From: JBGPLJ01 sp963826145 | GTDB taxonomy: Bacteria; Pseudomonadota; Gammaproteobacteria; Steroidobacterales; Steroidobacteraceae | Assembly: GCA_963826145.1 (NCBI GenBank) | Contig: CAWGVW010000001.1 | Coordinates: forward strand, 1-64,000 | Length of the DNA stretch: 64,000 nt | Reading direction: 5' to 3' | Program-made: the position numbers and the translations under genes | Shown: positions 58,575 through 64,000 of the stretch, piece after piece | Layout: each line of letters begins with the position of its first letter | Position numbering within the stretch: the first letter of the stretch is position 1 | Notes under the pieces: model-generated | The model's database searches: none | The model's input: the letters and a program-made list of their open reading frames with translations, nothing else | Told to the model about the DNA's origin: nothing

Positions 58575-60836
58575 TTGCACCGAAGTCGCGCCACCATCAT
58601 CGCCGCCGGATTGCTTGGTTCGCTGCCGGCGATCGGCGCGGACGTCATCACCATCGACGGGCGGCTCGATGAGGCCGAGTGGGCAACGGCCAAGGTCTAC
58701 ACCGACTTTCGCATCACGGAGCCTTTGACTGGCGACGTCCCGCCGTATCGCACGGAGCTCAGGCTCCTCGCGAGGCCGGACGGGCTCTATTTCGGCGCGC
58801 GCAGCGAGATTCCGCGCGACCAGCGTACGCACGGCCGGTCGCAGCGGGATGCGGAGAGTCTCGATGCGGACCCGATCATCCTGTTCGTTGACTTCGAAGG
58901 GCGCGGCCGCACGGCGTACGAATTCACGATCTCGATGAGCGGCACGCAGCGCGATTCGGTCGTCCTGAACCAGACCACCAACTCGCGCGACTGGGATGCG
59001 GTCTGGTTCGCGGCGGTGACCGAGGACGATACCGGCTGGACAGCCGAGTTCAGGATTCCCTGGTCGGTCGCGCCGGAAGGCATTGTGAACGGCGACAAGC
59101 GCACGATCGGCTTCTACGCATCGCGCTATATCAAGAAGACTTCGACGCGTTACGCCGTGCCGGGCGTCGAGCTCTTCAAGCCCACCTTCGTGCAGGAATT
59201 CCAGCGCGTCGAAGTGCCGCGCTTCAAGACCTCATCGCTCGATGTCGTACCCTATGTTGCGGCGACCACGGATTTTCTCGACTCGTCCACCGCGCTGCGC
59301 GGGGGACTCGACGTCACGTGGAAACCAAATGGCGCGAACCAGCTCACGGCGACCCTGAAGCCGGACTTCGGGCAGGTGGAAAGCGACGACCTCGTGGTGA
59401 ATTTCTCGGCGATCGAGACCTTCTTTTCCGACAAGCGCCCGTTCTTCACCGAAGGCATCCAGCTCTTTGACCTCCGGATGCCGGTGAACGGCCGACTGGT
59501 CAATACGCGGCGCGTCGGCGGTGCGCCCGATGTCGGGCCGGAAGGAGCCACGGATGTCCTGGCGGGTGCGAAGTACACAGGCGGCAACGGCGCCAGCGAG
59601 TACGGCGTCTTCGCGGCGCTCGAGGAGGATTCGAGCGAAGCGGACGGCCGGCAATTCGTCGCCGCGCGCTTTCATCGCAAGTTCGATTCGATGAGCGTCG
59701 GTTACCTCGGCACCTTCGTCGATCATCCGACGATCGATCGCGACGCGCAGGTTCACGCCGTCGACTTCGATGCGACCTTCGGCAAGGGCTTCATCCTGAA
59801 TGCGCAGGCGATCGCCACCGACATCAGTGATCCGGCGCTTGCGACCGAATCACCCGCGAACGACGGCAAGGGTTTCGGCGCGTGGACGACACTGCAATAC
59901 CAGCCGGGCGGCGCGTGGCAGGAAGCGCTCCGACCTCATCTGGTACGACCGCGATTTCAACGTCAACGACTTCGGCTATATCGAGCGGGGGAATCTCCAC
60001 CAGCTCAATTCCGAGACCTATTACTACACGCGCAGCTATCCGGACACGAGCGTGCTCGCGACCACGAACTGGTACCTCAACTGGAACCTGCGCTACAACG
60101 ATCGCGGCGATCGGCTGCCGGCGAACGCCGAGCTCGGCTACTACTGGCAGTTCAAGAACGGCGACTACATCTACACGAGCTACTTCGGCGAATCCTCGGG
60201 ACTCGACGACCTCCTGACGCGCGGCAACGGCAATGTGCGGCTGGACGCCCGCAGCACCTTCTATTCGGAATTTCAGAAGGCAGCGACCGGGCGGTTCCGG
60301 TTCATGGGCAAGGCGACCATCTATCAGGAAGGGATCAGCGGCTGGTCTCGCGAGATTATCGCCAACCCGAAGTATTTTGTGACCGAGACGCCTGAGTCTC
60401 GGGCTCAACGTCACGATCGTCGACAGCGACGACTGGCTCATCTGGACAGGTGGCACGCAGCTCGGGTCATTCAAGGCGCGTCAGTGGACGGTGGCCCTCG
60501 ATGGGGCATGGTATCCCGCCCGCAAGCACGAGCTGCGGCTGAAAGCACAGTGGATCGGCCTGCATTCGCATGCCCGCCAGGCCTACGACGTCGTGAACGA
60601 TCAGGAGCCCGATCCCGAGCGATGACGTGCTAGAGGACTTTTCGGTGACCCGCGTTGAGTTTCAGCTGCGCTATCGCTACGAGATCGGGCCGCTTTCGGA
60701 CTTCTATCTCGTGTACAACCGCGGCGGCGACCTGTTCGAACAATCGGCCGAATCGAGCTTCGGTCACCAGCTCAGTGATGTCTGGAGCGACCCGTCGAGC
60801 GATCAGTTCCTGGTGAAGTTGCGGTACCGATTCTGA
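58575..60836 (+). CDS. DUF5916 family exported protein, CBM9-like plus beta-barrel (three frameshifts)
   Basis: A signal peptide is followed by a carbohydrate-binding (CBM9-like) domain, VITIDGRLDEAEWATAKVYTDFRI..LYFGARSEIPRDQR, and ADPIILFVDFEGRGRTAYEFTI (about residues 20-200), then a C-terminal outer-membrane-like barrel (FFSDKRPFFTEGIQLFDLR; WYDRDFNVNDFGYIERGNLHQLN; LVKLRYRF at the end). The frame changes near 59925, 60392 and 60615, but each piece continues the family sequence, so one gene of about 750 codons is meant. DUF5916 proteins are outer-membrane proteins often linked to sugar or hydrolase loci. A TTG start at 58575 follows AAAGGGACGGGA. Confidence 0.82.
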
Positions 60837-60954
60837 CGCTGACGCCGGATTTGTCATGCGTCGCGACAATTGAGCGTAGTATGCCGCGCACGATCTGGGT
60901 GTCGCCGCCCAGGTCCAAGAACAAATCCAATACTGATTTCAAAAGGAAACTCAT

Positions 60955-61401
60955 ATGTCGATGAAGCATAGTTTCGCCGCGTGCGCGGCGTTCGCCCTAC
61001 TTGCGTCCGCGAGCATCACGGCCAGCGCGGATGATCATTCGTACAGCGAAGGTCCGGTGATCAACGTTTCGAGGATCAAGACGGTCGACGGGCACTTTGA
61101 CGACTACATGAAGTGGCTCGACACGACCTGGAAGGCCGAACAGGAAGCGGCCAAGAAGGCCGGCTATATCGTCAGCTACCAGGTTGTTGGCTGCGAAGCG
61201 CACGGACCGGCAGATCCGGATCTGCTCCTGATCATCACGTACAAGAACTGGGCGGCGCTCGATGGCGCGCTCGCGAAGGGCGACGAGATTTCCAAGCAGA
61301 TCGAAGGGTCGGTGGCCGCGGCGAACGCATCGCAGGCCGACCGCGCCAAGATCCGGACCATCCTCGGCTCGGAGACGGTGCAGGTTCTCGAGCTCAAGTA
61401 A
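60955..61401 (+). CDS. Small secreted protein, paralogue B
   Basis: The 148-residue product has a signal peptide MSMKHSFAACAAFALLASASITASA and the domain DDHSYSEGPVINVSRIKTVDGHFDDYMKWLDTTWKAEQEAAKKAGYIVSYQVV, nearly the same as the gene at 53915-54361 (same length, same ending QVLELK). Signal peptides have diverged more than mature parts, as expected for an older duplication with a conserved exported role. The RBS is AAAAGGAAA. A perfect hairpin with a run of six Ts ends the gene. No enzymatic motif is seen. Confidence 0.82.
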   Translation: MSMKHSFAACAAFALLASASITASADDHSYSEGPVINVSRIKTVDGHFDDYMKWLDTTWKAEQEAAKKAGYIVSYQVVGCEAHGPADPDLLLIITYKNWAALDGALAKGDEISKQIEGSVAAANASQADRAKIRTILGSETVQVLELK

Positions 61402-61430
61402 GACCTCGAAGATTTGCAAGTGATACGGGG

Positions 61431-61460
61431 AGCCGGGCTTGATGCCCGGCTTCCTTTTTT
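61431..61460 (+). terminator. Rho-independent terminator of paralogue B
   Basis: AGCCGGGC (61431-61438) and GCCCGGCT (61444-61451) pair perfectly around TTGAT and run into TCCTTTTTT. Confidence 0.85.
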
Positions 61461-61551
61461 GAAACCCTGCCGCGTCTCGATCTACGAAGTCGGCGACACG
61501 TTCGAGCGAAGCTTCGTCATCGCATCTACATCGGTCCGAGTATCGAGATAG

Positions 61552-61568
61552 ATGGGGTGCGTCCCCAT
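61552..61568. repeat. ATGGGGTGCGTCCCCAT palindrome
   Basis: ATGGGG and CCCCAT around TGCGT, next to the stop of the minus-strand secreted protein gene at 61573. A shorter member of the GGGGAC family, probably at the 3' end of that gene. Confidence 0.55.
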
Positions 61569-61572
61569 TTCC

Positions 61573-62523
61573 TCAGGGGTAGGTGTACGCCGTCTCGCGC
61601 TCATCCGACATGCGCTGCACGCTCTTGCCGTCGTCGGAGAGATTCATTTCAATGTGCTTGGAGAGCGTGTAGCGATGTGTGATCAGGCTGTCCGGCTCCG
61701 TCACCACCTCGGCGTCGACGCTCACGGTCATCCCATGCACGGAACCGGGTTTGAGCTTGCCGTCCGCTGCCTTGCCGTAGACCTCGTTGGTCACGCGTTC
61801 GAGATCCGCGTCGTCCGGCTGCAAGTGCATTTGTAGAACGGCACATACACGGCTGACGCGCGCCCGCATGCAAGGTTGCAGCTGCGTGACGGTATATGTG
61901 CCGTGCATTGCGAGTTTCGGCTGTGCCTGTCCCGCGATCGGAAGCATCACGACGTCGCTAATCTGGTACTCGTTCCCCACACGTGCACGAACGCCGATCC
62001 AGCGCGACACCGTGCGGTGCCAGTCCTCCGCGAGCCGGCCTTCCAGGCGCTGTTGCGAGGTCGCGGTCTCGATGTAGCGATCGAAGTTCGACGAGTCGGG
62101 GCGGGTCATGTGCTTGCGAGCGAATGTATCGTTCACATCCGCGCGAAGTGCTGAGCGCAGGGCACCCACGTCCTGCAGGCCTACGAACCGGCCGCTCGTG
62201 CTCACGAGAGTGTCCGGCTGCGTGACTGCGCCGGTCATTCTTGCGAAGAGCTCGTCTTCATCGTTCGTCGGCTCGGGGATGAATCCCGTCAGCTGATGCC
62301 GGATTCGCAGATCCTCGCCGACGCCGTCCGTGACGAAGCTGAACCGGATGATCGAGCCCGGTACGCGAGCTGCCGTGCCGGCCACTTTCGTCTCACCTGT
62401 TCCGCTGATGCCCGGCTCCCAGGCGAAGGAGAACGTCACTGTCTTCGAATCAAGATCGCTCGCGAGCACGCTTGTACAAAGCGCACAGAGCAGAAGTGGC
62501 AGTGATCGAATGGCGACCTTCAT
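61573..62523 (-). CDS. Secreted protein of unknown function
   Basis: The 316-residue product has a signal peptide (MKVAIRSLPLLLCALCTSVLA) and a soluble body: KTVTFSFAWEPGISGTGETKV, IIRFSFVTDGVGEDLRIRHQLTGF, RWIGVRARVGNEYQISDVVMLPIAGQ, GSVHGMTVSVDAEVVTEPDSL and LSKHIEMNLSDDGKSVQRMSD. It is beta-rich with two Cys residues in CMRARVSRVC. No family is recognised. The ATG at 62523 follows AGGAGACGACAC. It lies alone between convergent and divergent neighbours; a short GGGG palindrome sits at its 3' end. Confidence 0.72.
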   Translation of the reverse strand: MKVAIRSLPLLLCALCTSVLASDLDSKTVTFSFAWEPGISGTGETKVAGTAARVPGSIIRFSFVTDGVGEDLRIRHQLTGFIPEPTNDEDELFARMTGAVTQPDTLVSTSGRFVGLQDVGALRSALRADVNDTFARKHMTRPDSSNFDRYIETATSQQRLEGRLAEDWHRTVSRWIGVRARVGNEYQISDVVMLPIAGQAQPKLAMHGTYTVTQLQPCMRARVSRVCAVLQMHLQPDDADLERVTNEVYGKAADGKLKPGSVHGMTVSVDAEVVTEPDSLITHRYTLSKHIEMNLSDDGKSVQRMSDERETAYTYP

Positions 62524-62641
62524 GTGTCGTCTCCTTGTTTCTTCAGCAGCTGCGGCCAGTCTAGCCATGGCAGCGCTCGTGTCGATAGACGACGATATGT
62601 TCAACGGCGCGCAATGCATCACCGGAAGGCACGAAGCGCTT

Positions 62642-63343
62642 CTAGAATTTCTCCACCCACGGCCGCAGTTCGACTTCCCAGGTCCAGGCGCTGCGCGGCT
62701 GCATGATGACGTGCAGATAGTTCTCCGCGATCGCGTCCGGATCGAGCATCGAATCGGGATGGCCGGCGGGCTCGGAGCGGCCCGGGTTGCGGATCGCACC
62801 GTCGATCACGAAGTGCGCGACGTGAATGCCCTGCGGCGCGAGTTCGCGCGCCATGCTCTGCGCGAGTCCCCGCAGCGCGAACTTCCCCATCGCGAACGCC
62901 GCCGATTGCGGATAGCCCTTCACGCTCGCCGATGCGCCCGTGAAGAGAATGGCGCCGTAGCCCTTCTTCAGCATGCAGCGGGCCGCTTCCTGTGCGACGA
63001 GAAACCCGCCGAACGCCGATACGGCGAGCGCACGCTCGACGTCGTCCGCGTCGAGATCGACGAAAGGCCCGCGCATGCGCGCACTCGCGTTGTAAACAAC
63101 GACATCGGGCGTACCGATGCCGGCTTCGAGGTTCGCGAAGAGCCGCCGCACCTGCGTCGCGTCGCTCGAGTCGCAGGCGTAGGCGGTCGCGCCGAATTCC
63201 GTGCAGAGCTCGGCGAGCTTGTCGACGTCACGCGCGGCAAGCGCAACGCCCAGTCCGGCTTTGTGAAACGTGCGCGCAAGGGATGCACTGAGGCCGGTGC
63301 CCGCGCCGACGATGAGGGCGGTGGAGTACTGAGGTTGAGTCAT
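62642..63343 (-). CDS. SDR-family oxidoreductase with atypical FxxxK motif
   Basis: The 233-residue product has the Rossmann motif ALIVGAGTGLSASLARTF (residues 9-26), VALAARDVDKL, DVVVYNASARM (NAG-like motif as NAS) and ILFTGASASVKG. The active-site YxxxK reads FAMGK (AAFAMGKFALRGLAQSMAREL, about 150-170), so the catalytic Tyr is Phe. Related divergent SDRs share this change and may bind ligand or cofactor without classic reduction. The tail WEVELRPWVEKF is normal. Substrate unknown. It is divergent from the hydrolase gene at 63535. Confidence 0.85.
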   Translation of the reverse strand: MTQPQYSTALIVGAGTGLSASLARTFHKAGLGVALAARDVDKLAELCTEFGATAYACDSSDATQVRRLFANLEAGIGTPDVVVYNASARMRGPFVDLDADDVERALAVSAFGGFLVAQEAARCMLKKGYGAILFTGASASVKGYPQSAAFAMGKFALRGLAQSMARELAPQGIHVAHFVIDGAIRNPGRSEPAGHPDSMLDPDAIAENYLHVIMQPRSAWTWEVELRPWVEKF

Positions 63344-63534
63344 TGGCTTGCTCCGCCCGCTCGGGGTAGGTGTAGTTCATCTGGTCCACGCCGGAGAATT
63401 CGACATAATGGGGCGCCGCCACTTTGGTGTCGACAACGCTCGCTGGCACGCCCGAGACGATTCTAAGGTAGCGGGACCCTATCGTCGCCGAATGGCATGA
63501 TGCAGTGAGAGTTATCCCTCAACCCGGAACGGTC

Positions 63535-63888
63535 ATGGACACCAAGAAGCTCGATGACCTGGCGCGACGCCTGCGTGAATTTGCCGCCGAGCGCGACTGG
63601 GACCAGTTTCATTCCCCGAAGAATCTCGCGATGGCGCTCGTCGCCGAGGCGGGCGAGCTTGCCGCGGAATTCCAATGGCTTACGGAAGAGGAGAGTCGGC
63701 AGCCGAAGCCCGATCAACGGGCGCGAATCCAGGCCGAAGCGGCGGATGTGCTGAATTATCTCGTGCGGCTCGCCGACAAGCTCGGCATCGACCTGATCGC
63801 GGCTGCAGTGGAAAAAATTGCGGACAACGAGCGTCGCTACCCGGTCGAGAAAGTCCGCGGCAGCTCCCGCAAATACACCGAGTACTGA
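63535..63888 (+). CDS. MazG-like nucleotide pyrophosphohydrolase
   Basis: The 117-residue product starts MDTKKLDDLARRLREFAAERDWDQFHSPKNLAMALVAEAGELAAEFQW and continues with EAADVLNYLVRLADKLGIDLIAAAVEKIADNERRYPVEKVRGSSRKY. The metal-binding helices ExxExxAE and EAADVxNYxxxxAD match the MazG/dCTPase (RS21-C6-like) all-alpha NTP pyrophosphatases that remove non-canonical or surplus dNTPs. The start at 63535 is preferred because the family's first helix begins here. A longer in-frame start at 63505 exists. Confidence 0.9.
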   Translation: MDTKKLDDLARRLREFAAERDWDQFHSPKNLAMALVAEAGELAAEFQWLTEEESRQPKPDQRARIQAEAADVLNYLVRLADKLGIDLIAAAVEKIADNERRYPVEKVRGSSRKYTEY

Positions 63889-64000
63889 GTCGCCGCCCGA
63901 CGACGGTCACGCGTCGTCGATTGACGACACGTAATTTCCCTATTTTTTCCCCGAGGCGCCTTGACGCATGCGAACGCGGCGCAGACTGGTTGTGTCTACG

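Overview
The window is GC-rich (by eye about 64%), densely packed bacterial chromosome with short gaps, many antisense open frames caused by GC-rich third codon positions, and a proteobacterial gene repertoire: a porin ending in Phe, a Tat-exported redox subunit, DUF5916, a tannase/feruloyl esterase, ECF sigma factors paired with Hanks-type kinases, a GGDEF/EAL protein and CadC-like regulators. I read it as a free-living or soil beta- or gammaproteobacterium (Steroidobacteraceae/Xanthomonadales-like or Burkholderiales-like). That placement is an inference. I recognised no rRNA, tRNA, CRISPR array, phage structural module or complete insertion sequence, and no gap over 300 bases lacks a gene. 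The last 110 bases (63,889-64,000) hold nothing I can name.

Layout. 1-5.7 kb is a defence island: hsdS and hsdR, both broken by many frameshifts, then a DUF1016/YhcG PDDEXK nuclease and a DUF5131 (Gp37/Gp68) protein. 5.75-7.6 kb is an S9-peptidase-like protein that lacks the catalytic triad. 7.7-10.8 kb is a run of small accessory genes: ORF6N with a duplicated hairpin, DUF4160, two DUF2442, an antitoxin whose toxin is reduced to 14 codons, an SDR, and an orphan BrnA with its operator. 11.8-25.5 kb, all on the minus strand, looks like one regulatory system: an ECF sigma factor, a membrane Ser/Thr kinase, then two transcription units that start at nearly identical ECF-type promoters. The first encodes two collagen-like/DUF1566 exported proteins, a Tat-exported subunit, a GMC oxidoreductase and a one-pass membrane protein. 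The second encodes a 1,745-residue PKD/Calx-beta protein with an HExxH metalloprotease-like region. A third copy of the promoter lies just upstream of the sigma gene and points away from it.

25.6-34.7 kb holds a methyltransferase, a GST, a peroxiredoxin, an SMR-like transporter, a second ECF-kinase pair, a TonB_C-like protein, a persulfide dioxygenase-rhodanese fusion and a TIGR01777 epimerase. 34.7-43.4 kb holds a tautomerase, two CadC-like regulators, a secreted unknown, a very large membrane protein and a SnoaL-like lipoprotein. 43.4-53.8 kb is signalling and envelope: an EAL/GGDEF protein, the tannase, a SCO-porin-PstS-like operon, a GGDEF protein and an Asp/Glu racemase. 53.9-63.9 kb holds two secreted paralogues flanking a three-gene DsrE cluster, a winged-helix/ATPase regulator, a 30-residue membrane microprotein and a DUF5916 protein, and it ends with an SDR and a MazG-like hydrolase.

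Two points cut across the window. A family of short GC-rich palindromes of the GGGGACAG/GGGGTCAGACC type sits in at least a dozen gene gaps, mostly at 3' ends, and probably acts as terminators. About fourteen genes carry single-base frameshifts although the protein sequence is well preserved on both sides, sometimes at G or C runs. This points to residual assembly errors more than to ancient decay.
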